DNA of 64,000 nucleotides from the NCBI RefSeq assembly GCF_000332275.1, contig NZ_CM001776.1, positions 4,152,008 through 4,216,007 on the forward strand, given 5' to 3'. How positions within the stretch are numbered: the stretch's first letter is position 1; the number at the start of each line of letters is the position of its first letter. Made by a program: the position numbers and the translations under genes. The stretch is from Synechococcus sp. PCC 7336 (GTDB taxonomy: Bacteria; Cyanobacteriota; Cyanobacteriia; Thermostichales; PCC-7336). Positions 44,209-53,923 of the stretch are shown piece after piece. Below the pieces are notes generated by a model, which did not search any database, was not told where the DNA came from, and saw only the letters and a program-made list of their open reading frames with translations.

Positions 44209-44857
44209 ATGACCATTGCAATTCGTCCGAATTGGACGGTGCGGGATAGTAGCAGGCTTTACAACATTGATGGCTGGGGCAGTCCCTACTTCGGCATTAA
44301 TGCTTCGGGACGGGTAGAAGTGCGTCTCGGCGGCGATCGCCGAATTGAACTACCCGCAGCCCTATCGCGGTCTCTATCCGGTCAAAACCAATCAGCAGCG
44401 ACATTTAGTGGAAACCGTGGCAGCCTGCGGCCGCTCTAGCCAGCTCGGGTTTGAGGTGGGCTCGAAACCGGAGTTGATGCTGCTGGCGAAATTCATATTC
44501 CGAAACATTGGCCATTTGTCTAGATGCCTGTGGCCCCCTTCCCCTAACCCCTACCCCCAACTTTGGGGGCAGGGGAACAAGGCCCCGTAAGGATTTTCGG
44601 CTGTTTCTCCCCTCTCCCAAACTTGGGAGAGGGGCCGGGGGTGAGGGCCATGCAGAGGACTTGCACCATGCCAATATTTCTAAATGTTAAATTGGCCAGC
44701 AGTATCGGAGTTGGCGATCGCCTTAGCGGTGCTCGACGTTCCCGGCAGGGCGATCGTCTGTAATAGCTTTAAAGATCGCCAATATATCGAAGAGGCCCGC
44801 CATTTAGAGCAGTCCTTTGCGGCCAGTTTGGATGCGTCTACGTATCTGGCAGTCTAG
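44209..44857 (+). pseudogene. speA: Decayed arginine decarboxylase gene
   Basis: Separated pieces match SpeA in order. Piece 1 (44209-44340) reads DSSRLYNIDGWGSPYFGINA. Piece 2, in another frame from about 44340, reads LNYPQPYRGLYPVKTNQQRH and then FEVGSKPELMLLAK; the roughly 45 residues normally between them are missing. Piece 3 (about 44751-44857) reads IVCNSFKDRQYIEEARH, the family's I-C-N-G-Y-K-D-x-x-Y-I block. A C-rich hairpin element (44532-44651) sits between pieces 2 and 3. The gene cannot make an enzyme; a functional copy may lie elsewhere. Confidence 0.8.
44532..44651. repeat. C-rich hairpin repeat inserted in the speA remnant
   Basis: The ends are TGGCCCCCTTCCCC and the inverted GGGGGTGAGGGCCA. 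Inside is a perfect hairpin CCCCTCTCCCAA-AC-TTGGGAGAGGGG (44609-44634) and a second one (CCCCTACCCCCAA with TTTGGGGGCAGGGG). This is a non-autonomous element of a type widespread in cyanobacteria. No target duplication is obvious. Confidence 0.7.
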
Positions 44858-44882
44858 GACGATCGAGAGCCGAGCGGATCGA

Positions 44883-45227
44883 TTAGGGGCGACGGTTTGA
44901 GTTTTTGGTTTGGCTTTGTTGGTAAGCTTCATTATCCAGTTGGCCGAGGCGGAATATCCCGCAACCGCCACAGGTCAGGATGGCGCAGGAGATGGCCCAA
45001 CTGGGGTTGAAGTACAGTTCCCACAATCCCTCAGAGGCGATGCCTGCTAGCACGAACGGCACTATGCTGACCAGGGAAGCAACGGCTGCCGGTATCCGGG
45101 TCGAAGCGCGATCGATCCAGCGATTGACCCAGCGTCCGAAAATCCAATAAAATCCGAGCGCCCAAAAGAACGCCCCTGCGAGGGAAGCGGAGCTCCACCC
45201 CAAAACCATCCATGCGGATGCAGTCAT
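44883..45227 (-). CDS. Small hypothetical membrane protein
   Basis: A 114-residue protein with three hydrophobic segments (WSSASLAGAFFWALGFYWIF, IPAAVASLVSIVPFVLAG and SWAISCAILTCGGCG) and a hydrophilic tail. No family is recognised. It diverges from the Mla-type ATPase gene. Confidence 0.55.
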   Translation of the reverse strand: MTASAWMVLGWSSASLAGAFFWALGFYWIFGRWVNRWIDRASTRIPAAVASLVSIVPFVLAGIASEGLWELYFNPSWAISCAILTCGGCGIFRLGQLDNEAYQQSQTKNSNRRP

Positions 45228-45334
45228 TGTTCCGTCCGAGACTTCTGAGAAGAAAGATTGTATTTTTCCATCATACGCAGTCTCTCGGAACCAACAATCT
45301 TGAATACAATACGCCCGTAGGCTTGCGTCCAGTC

Positions 45335-46183
45335 ATGACAACTTCGCGTCCATCCATGACACCCTCAAACAGACCCTTGGCACCCATCCTGCCCAGAGAG
45401 CCGCTGGTGACGCTGAAAGGAATTTCGAAGCGATTTGGCGATCGCCTCGTACTCGATAATGTCGATTTGACCGTTTACCAGAACGAGGCCCTGGCGATCG
45501 TCGGTCCTTCCGGCACGGGCAAATCGACGGTGTTGCGCATTATTGCTGGCCTGTTGCCCGCCGATGCCGGTACGATTCAGTGGCGCGGCCATCCCCCACA
45601 GCAGGCAGTGCGCTTCGAGAGCGTACCGGGACATTTCGGCATGGTGTTCCAAAACTCGGCGTTGTTCGATTCCCTCACTGTCTGCGAGAATGTCGGCTTT
45701 TTGCTCTATCAACATTCTCGACTGCCGCGAGAGCGCATTCGGGCACTAGTGCGGCAAAAGTTAGAGGCAGTGGGACTGCCCGGTATTGAAGATCGCATGC
45801 CAGCGCAGTTGTCGGGGGGCATGCGCAAGCGGGTGAGTTTTGCCCGCGCTATTATCGATGACCCCGAAGACCCAGATGACGATCCCCTCATCTTGCTATA
45901 CGACGAGCCCACCGCCGGTCTCGACCCGATCGCCTCCACCGTGATCGAAGACTTAATCCGAGATCTACAGCAAATGCAACGAATTTGCGGTACCTATGTG
46001 ATTGTCACCCACCAAGACTCCACCATTCGCCGCACCGCCGATCGGGTGATTTTGCTGGCCGATGGCAAGGTGCGGTGGCAGGGGCGAGCCAGTCAGCTCG
46101 ATACGGTGGACGATCCGTATGTGCGGCAATTTATGAGTGGCAGCATTCGAGGTCCCATTCGCGTTGTGGAACAGGAGATGTAA
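45335..46183 (+). CDS. Mla-type ABC transporter ATP-binding protein (MlaF/TGD3-like)
   Basis: A 282-residue ATPase from ATG 45335. It has Walker A GPSGTGKST, signature LSGGMRKRVSFARAI, Walker B LILLYDEPTAGLD and the H-loop VIVTHQD. FGMVFQNSALFDSLTVCENVGF is typical of the MlaF/TGD3 subgroup, which drives retrograde lipid transport between membranes. The stop TAA overlaps the start of the MCE gene (TAATG). The permease MlaE is not in the window. Confidence 0.9.
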   Translation: MTTSRPSMTPSNRPLAPILPREPLVTLKGISKRFGDRLVLDNVDLTVYQNEALAIVGPSGTGKSTVLRIIAGLLPADAGTIQWRGHPPQQAVRFESVPGHFGMVFQNSALFDSLTVCENVGFLLYQHSRLPRERIRALVRQKLEAVGLPGIEDRMPAQLSGGMRKRVSFARAIIDDPEDPDDDPLILLYDEPTAGLDPIASTVIEDLIRDLQQMQRICGTYVIVTHQDSTIRRTADRVILLADGKVRWQGRASQLDTVDDPYVRQFMSGSIRGPIRVVEQEM

Positions 46184-47355
46184 TGCGATCGCGTGTCATT
46201 CGAGAAGGACTCCTCGGTTTGTTGATCCTGTCGGGAATTTTGGGTCTGGCAGGGCTATTTTTTTGGGTGTTGAACTTTCGGGTGGGAGAGCGAGGCTACC
46301 GCTTCACAGTGACATTTGAAGACGCGGGCGGGTTGCTCGATGGAGCTGCAGTGCGGCTGCGGGGGGTGGAAGTCGGCCGCGTCCAGGGAATTGCCACCGA
46401 TGTCGATGCGGTGCGGGTGCGGGTGGCGGTCGATCGCGATCGCACGATTGTACCGCTGGCCTCCCAATTTCTAGCCAGCCAAACGGGGCTCATCGGCGAG
46501 ACCACTTTGGACATCGTTCCCGATCCGGAGCTAGAGCCAATTGTCATTGGCGAGAATCGCGGGCCATTGGACGAACAATGTGACATTGCGACCATCGTTT
46601 GCGACGGCATGGAAGTAACGGGCTCGATTGGGGTGAGTTATTCCCAACTGGTGCAAAAGATGGATCGCCTGTTGAGTACGTTTGCGGACGGCGAGTTTGA
46701 CGATACTATCAATCGCGTGGCTAGCAGCGTGACGGAGGTGGCCGATAGTGTGACTGAGCTGGCCGATTCTCTGCAAAGCGAATTGGATTTTGCGGCGATT
46801 TCCAATGCTGCACAGTCGGTCGATCGCGCGGCCAATACCCTCAGTACGAGCCTCTCCAGCAATCAAGCCTCGCTCAACTCCGCGATCGCCGATCTGTCGG
46901 TCTTCTCGCAGGATATGAGGGAAATTACGACGGCCCTCAAACCCTTTCTCGCCAGCGAGGAGTTGACCCGAGACTTGGGTGCGGTTACCTCTCAAGCGGC
47001 GATTGCCTCTGAAAATGTGGCGGCTGTCACGGCCGATCTGCGCCTGCTGACTGAAAACTTTAGCGATCCGCAGGCCATTGCGGATCTGCGCGCCACACTG
47101 GACTCAGCCCGCGTTACGTTTGAAAACGCCCAGAAAATTACCACCGATCTAAACGAGCTAACTGGAGATGCGGAATTTCGTCAGAGCTTGAGGGAACTGG
47201 TTTTGGGCCTCAACGATCTTGTTTCAGCACAGCCGCTGTTGCCAGGGGAAACGCAACCGACAGTTACGCAAACGCCCCCACTGCGCTATGGGTTTACGCC
47301 AGTCAGCCAAGCGGATTGGGCCATCTTGTCGAATGGCGAGATCGAGATTCATTAA
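46183..47355 (+). CDS. MlaD/MCE-domain lipid-transport protein (TGD2-like)
   Basis: A 390-residue protein starting RSRVIREGLLGLLILSGI. It has one N-terminal membrane helix, then the MCE domain (YRFTVTFEDAGGLLDGAAVRLRGVEVGRV, SQTGLIGETTLDIVP), and a long helical C-terminal region of repeats (SLQSELDFAAISNAAQSVDRAANTLSTS, DSARVTFENAQKITTDLNEL). MCE proteins form a ring that shuttles lipids. It is coupled to the ATPase by TAATG. Its last 40 codons are included in a tandem duplication that follows. Confidence 0.92.
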   Translation: MRSRVIREGLLGLLILSGILGLAGLFFWVLNFRVGERGYRFTVTFEDAGGLLDGAAVRLRGVEVGRVQGIATDVDAVRVRVAVDRDRTIVPLASQFLASQTGLIGETTLDIVPDPELEPIVIGENRGPLDEQCDIATIVCDGMEVTGSIGVSYSQLVQKMDRLLSTFADGEFDDTINRVASSVTEVADSVTELADSLQSELDFAAISNAAQSVDRAANTLSTSLSSNQASLNSAIADLSVFSQDMREITTALKPFLASEELTRDLGAVTSQAAIASENVAAVTADLRLLTENFSDPQAIADLRATLDSARVTFENAQKITTDLNELTGDAEFRQSLRELVLGLNDLVSAQPLLPGETQPTVTQTPPLRYGFTPVSQADWAILSNGEIEIH

Positions 47356-48553
47356 GGGGCTTGCGTCCCAATAAAATAATCTTCCCCATCCGCTCCCCCA
47401 CCGACATGAGCTCAACCCGTCAAGATTTCGATAACCCCTGGAAGGACATCATCGAGAGCCATTTTGCTGAGTTCTTGGCATTTTTCTTTCCCGAGATCTA
47501 TGCCGAGATTGATTGGAGCCGAGGCTACGAGTTTCTGAATACCGAACTCCAGCAAATCGTCCGCGACGCAGAAGTGGGCAAGCGCTGGACAGACAAGCTG
47601 GTCAAAGTGTGGCGCAAAGATGGCAACGAAGCCTGGGTCATCATTCACGTTGAAGTCCAAGGTCAGCCAGAAACAGTTTTTCCCGCACGTATGTTTACCT
47701 ACCACTATCGCTTGCGGGACAAGTTCAATGTCCCCATCGTCAGTGTGGCCATCTTGAGTGACGAGCGAGCCAGTTGGCGACCCAATCAATTTGAGACCCG
47801 TCTCTGGGGCTGCGAGGTCAGCTTTCGGTTTCCCTCGGTGAAGCTGTTAGACTACGGGCAACGCTGGGAAGAGTTGGAAGCTAGCCAGAATCCCTTTGCA
47901 ACGGTCGTAATGGCGCATTTGAAGACGCAGGCAACTCGGGGTCGGCCAACCGAGCGCAAGGGCTGGAAATGGCGTTTAACGCGTCGGTTGTACGAGCGAG
48001 GTTACGAGCGTCAGGCGATCGTCAATTTGTATCGGTTCATCGATTGGGTGATGCAGTTGCCCGAGGAATTAGAGCTAGAATTTCGGACAGAGTTGGAGCG
48101 ATGGGAGCAGGAGGGTCAGATGCCTTACCTCAGCACGATTGAGCGCATGGCGCGTCAAGAAGGTCTCGAACGGGGACGCGAAGAAGGACGCGAAGAAGGA
48201 CGCGAAGAAGGACTCGAACAGGGGCTCGAACAAGGTCGCGAACAGGGAGAACGAGCGCTGCTCTTGCGCCTGCTCGCGCGGCGATTCGGGGAGATTTCTC
48301 CGCAGCGCCAAGCCCGCATAGAAGCACTGGCACTGCCTCAATTGGAAGCCCTGGGGGGAAGTGCTATTAGAGTTTCAGACTGGGGCGGATCTGGATCGTT
48401 GGTTGGATGAATCCGATGTGTGAAGGAGATTGCCTCGAGGCTTGCGCCCGAATAGATCGGACCGAGAAGCCCCCGATCGTTGAGCGATCCGCTCGGTCCA
48501 CGGTTGACTGACTAACCCTTACCTGCTGACTTCGGAGCGATCGCCCCGTTCTA
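47233..48553 (+). repeat. Tandem duplication, unit A
   Basis: The unit covers the last 41 codons of the MCE gene, an Rpn-type gene and a 134-bp tail ending at CTA 48553. It recurs at 48559-49865, offset by 1326 bp before indels. Identity is very high. Unit A has T5 at 47677 and G6 at 48353, while unit B has T4 and G5 at the matching sites. Confidence 0.97.
47406..48410 (+). CDS. Rpn-family PD-(D/E)XK nuclease with DUF4351 (copy A, altered end)
   Basis: A 334-residue protein from ATG 47406. The nuclease-like region has DNPWKDIIESHFAEFLAFFFPE, ADKLVKV-type WTDKLVKVWRKDGNE and IIHVEVQGQPE (E-V-Q). A low-complexity coiled stretch (RGREEGREEGREEGLEQGLEQ) and a DUF4351 part (LLLRLLARRFGEISPQRQARIEALALPQLEAL) follow. 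A sixth G at 48353-48358 shifts the frame and replaces the last residues of the family (EVLLEFQTGADLDRWL) with an unrelated 18-residue tail. It may still work. Confidence 0.85.
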   Translation: MSSTRQDFDNPWKDIIESHFAEFLAFFFPEIYAEIDWSRGYEFLNTELQQIVRDAEVGKRWTDKLVKVWRKDGNEAWVIIHVEVQGQPETVFPARMFTYHYRLRDKFNVPIVSVAILSDERASWRPNQFETRLWGCEVSFRFPSVKLLDYGQRWEELEASQNPFATVVMAHLKTQATRGRPTERKGWKWRLTRRLYERGYERQAIVNLYRFIDWVMQLPEELELEFRTELERWEQEGQMPYLSTIERMARQEGLERGREEGREEGREEGLEQGLEQGREQGERALLLRLLARRFGEISPQRQARIEALALPQLEALGGSAIRVSDWGGSGSLVG

Positions 48554-48558
48554 CGCAA

Positions 48559-49865
48559 CCGCTATTGCCAGGGGAAACGCAACCGACAGTCACCCAAATG
48601 CCCCAACTTCGCTATGGGTTTACGCCGATCGTTCGAGCGGATTGGGCCATCTTGTCGAATGGCGAGATCGAGATTCATTAAGGGGCTTGCGTCCCAATAA
48701 AATAATCTTCCCCATCCGCTCCCCCACCGACATGAGCTCAACCCGTCAAGATTTCGATAACCCCTGGAAGGACATCATCGAGAGCCATTTTGCTGAGTTC
48801 TTGGCATTTTTCTTTCCCGAGATCTATGCCGAGATTGATTGGAGCCGAGGCTACGAGTTTCTGAATACCGAACTCCAGCAAATCGTCCGCGACGCAGAAG
48901 TGGGCAAGCGCTGGACAGACAAGCTGGTCAAAGTGTGGCGCAAAGATGGCAACGAAGCCTGGGTCATCATTCACGTTGAAGTCCAAGGTCAGCCAGAAAC
49001 AGTTTTCCCGCACGTATGTTTACCTACCACTATCGCTTGCGGGACAAGTTCAATGTCCCCATCGTCAGTGTGGCCATCTTGAGTGACGAGCGAGCCAGTT
49101 GGCGACCCAATCAATTTGAGACCCGTCTCTGGGGCTGCGAGGTCAGCTTTCGGTTTCCCTCGGTGAAGCTGTTAGACTACGGGCAACGCTGGGAAGAGTT
49201 GGAAGCTAGCCAGAATCCCTTTGCAACGGTCGTAATGGCGCATTTGAAGACGCAGGCAACTCGGGGTCGGCCAACCGAGCGCAAGGGCTGGAAATGGCGT
49301 TTAACGCGTCGGTTGTACGAGCGAGGTTACGAGCGTCAGGCGATCGTCAATTTGTATCGGTTCATCGATTGGGTGATGCAGTTGCCCGAGGAATTAGAGC
49401 TAGAATTTCGGACAGAGTTGGAGCGATGGGAGCAGGAGGGTCAGATGCCTTACCTCAGCACGATTGAGCGCATGGCGCGTCAAGAAGGTCTCGAACGGGG
49501 ACGCGAAGAAGGACGCGAAGAAGGACGCGAAGAAGGACTCGAACAAGGTCGCGAACAGGGAGAACGAGCGCTGCTCTTGCGCCTGCTCGCGCGGCGATTC
49601 GGGGAGATTTCTCCGCAGCGCCAAGCCCGCATAGAAGCACTGGCACTGCCTCAATTGGAAGCCCTGGGGGAAGTGCTATTAGAGTTTCAGACTGGGGCGG
49701 ATCTGGATCGTTGGTTGGATGAATCCGATGTGTGAAGGAGATTGCCTCGAGGCTTGCGCCCGAATAGATCGGACCGAGAAGCCCCCGCTCGTTGAGCGAT
49801 CCGCTCGGTCCACGATTGACTGACTAACCCTTACCTGCTGACTTCGGAGCGATCGCCCCGTTCTA
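48559..49865 (+). repeat. Tandem duplication, unit B
   Basis: The second unit. It begins with a copy of the MCE gene's last codons, with several substitutions and no promoter or start, so those codons are a dead fragment, and it ends at the stop codon of thiG (CTA 49865). It is 12 bp shorter in the coiled stretch (one GLEQ fewer). Confidence 0.97.
48732..49735 (+). pseudogene. Rpn/DUF4351 nuclease, copy B, frameshifted
   Basis: Near-identical to copy A but with one T missing at 49003-49006. This breaks the frame after VEVQGQPETVFPH; the second frame resumes at 49016. Copy B keeps the correct C-terminus (EVLLEFQTGADLDRWLDESD), which copy A lost. Neither copy therefore encodes the full original protein without recombination or frameshifting. 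A recombination between them would restore it. Confidence 0.9.
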
Positions 49866-50756
49866 TGTCGAGATCGGTTGCTCGGGATCGGCAGGTGCGC
49901 TCACCAAGCCCGTCATGGGAGAACTGGCGCTGGCATAGGCTTTGACCGGGATGCGACCGGCACTGAAGGCCAACCGTCCCGCTACGGCTGCCATCCCCAT
50001 GGCCCGACCCATGACTTCGGGATCGCGGGCTTGGGCGATCGCCGTATTGATCAACAGCGCATCTGCCCCCCATTCCATCGCCTCTGCCGCTTCAGAAGGT
50101 ACGCCAATGCCGGCATCCACCACCACCGGAATGGCGGATTGCTCGATGATGATGCGGATTTGGTCGCGACATTCGATCCCGCGACCGGAGCCGATTGGGG
50201 AGGCGAGGGGCATGACGGTGGCACAGCCGATCTCTTGTAACCGTTGGGCCAGTTGGGGATCGGCGTTGATGTAGGGCAAGACAGTAAAGCCTTCAGACAC
50301 GAGCTGTTGGGCGGCTTCGTAGGTGCCGATGGGATCGGGCAAGAGATATTTGGCGTCGGGGATGACTTCCAGTTTGACGAAATTGTTGTCGGTTTGGCCC
50401 AGGACATTTTGGGCCATTTCCCGACCCAAGCGGGCCACCCGGATGGCCTCCTCTGCGGTTTTGCAGCCTGCGGTGTTGGGCAGCAGCCAGTGGTGGGACC
50501 AGTCCAGGGCATCCATCAAGCCGACATGTCCTGCGGCCTGCAGTTGGACTCGACGGATGGCAACCGTGACGATTTCGGCTCCGCTGGCGGCGATCGCCCG
50601 TTGCATTTCCTCCAGAGTGCGATACTTGCCCGTGCCCACCATCAAACGAGACCGAAACTGGCGTCCGGCAATTTCGAGTTTGTCGGCAAGGGCGGGAGCA
50701 GCGGAGGTGAGGGTGGCGGCAGTGCTCATGGAGTCGATCGCGGAGGGAATAGGCAT
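49863..50756 (-). CDS. thiG: Thiazole synthase
   Basis: A 297-residue enzyme that builds the thiazole phosphate of thiamine. Seen: [83 protein letters not shown]-type [13 protein letters not shown] and [16 protein letters not shown]. The stop codon lies inside the right edge of the tandem duplication. No TPP riboswitch is recognised upstream. An internal ATG nine codons in may be the true start. Confidence 0.95.
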   Translation of the reverse strand: MPIPSAIDSMSTAATLTSAAPALADKLEIAGRQFRSRLMVGTGKYRTLEEMQRAIAASGAEIVTVAIRRVQLQAAGHVGLMDALDWSHHWLLPNTAGCKTAEEAIRVARLGREMAQNVLGQTDNNFVKLEVIPDAKYLLPDPIGTYEAAQQLVSEGFTVLPYINADPQLAQRLQEIGCATVMPLASPIGSGRGIECRDQIRIIIEQSAIPVVVDAGIGVPSEAAEAMEWGADALLINTAIAQARDPEVMGRAMGMAAVAGRLAFSAGRIPVKAYASASSPMTGLVSAPADPEQPIST

Positions 50757-50941
50757 TTTCCATCCTAATCGATGCGATCGCCTTTGCTGGGGTCTTTGGG
50801 ATTTCTCAACGTCACAGGGGCTGGGGCTCTGTCAGAGGATTGATGAGACCCAGCATTTCTATAGCGGGGTGAGACAGAGGGAAGCGACAATGGAGCAAAG
50901 ATCTCTCGCCGTACCCGCCACTGCGCAGGTCATCCTATTTC

Positions 50942-52576
50942 ATGACGATTGCTTGGACTGACGAAACCCTGTTGTGCAGCCCCGCCCCCGCCGAGGTCAA
51001 TGCCATCCCCCTCACCTTTGCGTTTCCGAATACCTATTCCATTGGCATTACCAGCTTGGGCTATCAGGGGGTCTGGGCAACCCTCGCCTCTCGCTCCGAT
51101 CTAGAGGTCACCCGTCTGTTCTTGGATGGTAGCGACAAGCGATCGCATCCGCCCGAGCTACTGGGCTTCTCAGTCTCGTGGGAGCTGGATTACGTCCATA
51201 TCCTCAATCTCTTAGAGGAGTTGGGCATTCCCATCCACAGTGACGATCGCACCGATCGGCACCCCCTCATCTTCGGCGGCGGTCCCGTCATGACTGCCAA
51301 CCCCGAACCGTTTGCCGAGTTTTTCGATGTGGTGTTGCTGGGGGATGGAGAAGATTTACTGCACGAGTTTATCGAGGCTTACAAAGTCGTGCGCGATCGC
51401 GATCGCCTTGCCATCCTCCGGCATCTAGCCCAAGTTCCCGGAATTTACATCCCCACGCTGTACGAGCCCAGCTACGCCGGTCCCGATGGCGGCATTGTGG
51501 CCTGCACCCCCAAATATGCCGACGTACCTGAAACGGTGCAGAAGCGCACCTATCGGGGCAATACCCTCTCAACCTCGACGGTGGTGACCCCCCATGCCGC
51601 TTGGGAAAACATTTATATGGTAGAGGTGGTGCGCAGTTGCCCGGAAATGTGCCGCTTTTGTTTGGCCAGCTACCTGACCTTGCCCTTTCGGGTGGCGAGC
51701 TTGCCGCAGGGGTTAATTCCGGCGATCGAGCGAGGGTTGGAGGTGACCGATCGGATTGGCTTGCTGGGGGCATCGGTGACGCAGCATCCCGAATTTGACG
51801 ATTTACTGACCTATTTAGAGGGCGATCGCTTCGACAGCATTCGCCTCAGTTTGGCCTCTGTCCGCACCGGCACCGTGACCGAGCGACTGGCGTCCGTCCT
51901 GACGCGGCGGGGCAGCAACTCGATTACGGTAGCAGTCGAAACTGGCTCGGAACGATTGCGGCGGGTTATCAACAAGAAGCTGGACAATGAGGAAATTTTC
52001 CAGGCGGCGGCGGCGGCCCAAGCGGGTGGTCTCAAAGCGATCAAGTTTTACGGGATGACCGGATTGCCCTCTGAGGAGTCAGAGGATTTAGACGCAACTG
52101 TGGAGATGTTTGTGCGACTGCGCAAAGTCGCCCCGAAACTGCGCTACACCTTTGGTTGCAGTACCTTTGTCCCCAAAGCCCACACCCCCTTCCAGTGGTA
52201 CGGCGTCGATAAGACCTCCGATAAAAAGCTCAAAGCCTTGCAAAAGCAATTGCGGCCCCTCGGCGTTGATTTCAGACCCGAAAGCTATAACTGGTCGGTT
52301 ATTCAAGCGCTGATCTCGCGGGGCGATCGCCGGGTCGGTCGCGTTTTGGAGCTGGCCCGCGAGTTTGGCGAATCTCTGGGCAGCTACAAGCGCGCCTTCA
52401 AAACCCTCAAACGGGAGCTGCCCCCCCTCGATTTCTACGTTCATGAAGACTGGGAGATAGATTTGCCTTTACCCTGGGAACATTTGTTGGGACCGCTCGG
52501 ACGCGATCGCCTGTTGCAACATCGCGCAGCGGCGATCGCAGCAGGAAAGTCTAACGATAGATGCGTCGCCAATTAG
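50942..52576 (+). CDS. Radical SAM protein with B12-binding-like N-terminus (TIGR03960 type)
   Basis: A 544-residue protein. The N-terminal 200 residues (FPNTYSIGITSLGYQGVW, LGFSVSWELDYVHILNLL, LIFGGGPVMTANPEPFAEFFD) are the usual B12-binding-like domain. The radical SAM site is RSCPEMCRFCLAS (C-x3-C-x2-C). The end holds a TIGR03960-type region (FVPKAHTPFQWYG). It probably acts on a sulfur or methyl transfer reaction, with the substrate unknown. It lies between thiG and an HNH gene, with no clear operon. Confidence 0.9.
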   Translation: MTIAWTDETLLCSPAPAEVNAIPLTFAFPNTYSIGITSLGYQGVWATLASRSDLEVTRLFLDGSDKRSHPPELLGFSVSWELDYVHILNLLEELGIPIHSDDRTDRHPLIFGGGPVMTANPEPFAEFFDVVLLGDGEDLLHEFIEAYKVVRDRDRLAILRHLAQVPGIYIPTLYEPSYAGPDGGIVACTPKYADVPETVQKRTYRGNTLSTSTVVTPHAAWENIYMVEVVRSCPEMCRFCLASYLTLPFRVASLPQGLIPAIERGLEVTDRIGLLGASVTQHPEFDDLLTYLEGDRFDSIRLSLASVRTGTVTERLASVLTRRGSNSITVAVETGSERLRRVINKKLDNEEIFQAAAAAQAGGLKAIKFYGMTGLPSEESEDLDATVEMFVRLRKVAPKLRYTFGCSTFVPKAHTPFQWYGVDKTSDKKLKALQKQLRPLGVDFRPESYNWSVIQALISRGDRRVGRVLELAREFGESLGSYKRAFKTLKRELPPLDFYVHEDWEIDLPLPWEHLLGPLGRDRLLQHRAAAIAAGKSNDRCVAN

Positions 52577-52635
52577 ACCCCCTGTGCTAGCATTTATTCG
52601 ATCGTTTTGTTTGCAGGCGAGAGCCCTGGTTCCAG

Positions 52636-53136
52636 ATGAGCAAAGTTCTGGTTCTGAATGCCTCTTACGAGCCCCTCAACATCACCACTTGGCGGCGCGC
52701 GGTCGTGTTGTTGCTGAAGGGTAAAGCTGAAGGTGTGGAGCATAATGGGCGAATGTTGTATGCCAACTTCAGGTTGCCAACGGTGATTCGGCTGCGCTAT
52801 TACGTCAACGTTCCATATAAGGCCATTCCGCTGACTCGGCGGAATGTTTTATATCGGGACGAATATCGCTGTCAGTATTGCAACGTTGCGGGAGACAATC
52901 TCACGATCGACCATGTGATTCCGCGATCGCGAGGGGGGGGCGACCTGTGGGATAACGTGGTCAGTGCTTGCGTGCGCTGCAATATCAAGAAGGGCAACCG
53001 TACCCCCAAAGAAGCAGGAATGCCGCTCAAGCGATCGCCCCGCCGTCCCCACAGCAGCCTATATTTCGAGATTGCCAAGCAAATTCGCTCGGGGGGCAAT
53101 CGCGAGTGGAAAAAATACGCCTTTGGTTTGGAATAA
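52636..53136 (+). CDS. HNH endonuclease family protein
   Basis: A 166-residue protein with YRCQYCNVAGDNLTIDHVIPRSRGG and NVVSACVRCNIKKGNRTP: the zinc-binding C-x2-C pairs and the H-N-H catalytic core (D-H, N). The start SKVLVLNASYEPLNITTWRRAV is the standard beginning of the conserved cyanobacterial HNH family. Its biological role is not known; nicking DNA is the likely activity. Confidence 0.92.
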   Translation: MSKVLVLNASYEPLNITTWRRAVVLLLKGKAEGVEHNGRMLYANFRLPTVIRLRYYVNVPYKAIPLTRRNVLYRDEYRCQYCNVAGDNLTIDHVIPRSRGGGDLWDNVVSACVRCNIKKGNRTPKEAGMPLKRSPRRPHSSLYFEIAKQIRSGGNREWKKYAFGLE

Positions 53137-53577
53137 CTATTGCGAGCTGGATGGCGATCGCCTCTGATAGCGAGAAGGCGATCGCACCAGCCTAGAATTA
53201 GGTTTTCTGCCCGAGTGAATGCCGCAACGATACAAATGAGTTGCTGCGGTATGGGACGATTTCCAGCGGGCGGGCAGCGAAATTGTTGGGGATCGATCGT
53301 TTGGAGGCGATCGCAGATATCGCTCTGCAATGTGGATCTAACAGTCAAAGTCACTCGGGCAAATCTTTTCGAGCCGTGGCTGGAATGACTCCTAGCGATT
53401 ATCGTAGGCATTCAATTGGAAGGAGCTGCGACGATGGCTGGAGGCAGCATAACGGAATGCTTCAATCGATCGACATAATGTGGGAAATCTCCACTTGCCC
53501 ACTTGCCCACCAGACGTCTATAGTTAAGCAAGATAGGAAAAGTTGTATTCGATTCACATCTTTCTTGGAGTGCAAAG
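53137..53577. other. 441-bp gap holding gene scars
   Basis: Apart from the UPF0175-like and AraC-like remnants listed below, nothing coding is seen. An AT-rich stretch at about 53515-53577 probably carries the promoter of the next toxin-antitoxin pair. Confidence 0.5.
53232..53420 (+). pseudogene. Fused remnants of a UPF0175 antitoxin and an AraC regulator
   Basis: One open frame reads YGTISSGRAAKLLGIDRLE, like the helix-turn-helix of UPF0175 antitoxins, then directly DIALQCGSNSQSHSGKSFRA and VAGMTPSDYRRHS, the last part of an AraC-family DNA-binding domain. The two families are not normally joined, and both are incomplete, so this is a deletion scar. Confidence 0.6.
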
Positions 53578-53847
53578 ATGACCACAAAGACACTGGACAG
53601 CAAGGGGCGGGTTACGCTTGGAGCGCAATACGCTGGGCAAACTGTCGACATTGACGATTCCGACCCAGGCTGCATTTTGATTAAGCCGGTTGTGATGATT
53701 CCAGCACAAGAGGCTTGGTTGTACAACAATGAAATAGCATTGCATCGCGTCCGGGAAGGGTTGAACGATGCTCGTCATAGTGTATTCTCAAGCTCGCCTC
53801 CTGATGTTGAAGCAGATATGGAGTGGTTGGATGACATCGACGACTAG
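53578..53847 (+). CDS. AbrB-like antitoxin
   Basis: An 89-residue protein with TKTLDSKGRVTLGAQYAGQT, a MazE/AbrB-type strand start, then an acidic end (SSSPPDVEADMEWLDDIDD). It lies 76 bp before a RelE-like toxin gene in the same direction. It likely neutralises that toxin and represses the pair. Confidence 0.75.
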   Translation: MTTKTLDSKGRVTLGAQYAGQTVDIDDSDPGCILIKPVVMIPAQEAWLYNNEIALHRVREGLNDARHSVFSSSPPDVEADMEWLDDIDD

Positions 53848-53923
53848 TTGTGTGATTCAACTTAACGAGACAACGAACAGGCATCCGACTTGGTTGCCTG
53901 TTTAATTTTCTAGGAAGCGCCGT

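Noticed and set aside
50757-50941. Possible TPP riboswitch upstream of thiG
   Set aside because: The conserved CTGAGA and the ACCTGAT-type thi-box parts are not found in the leader.
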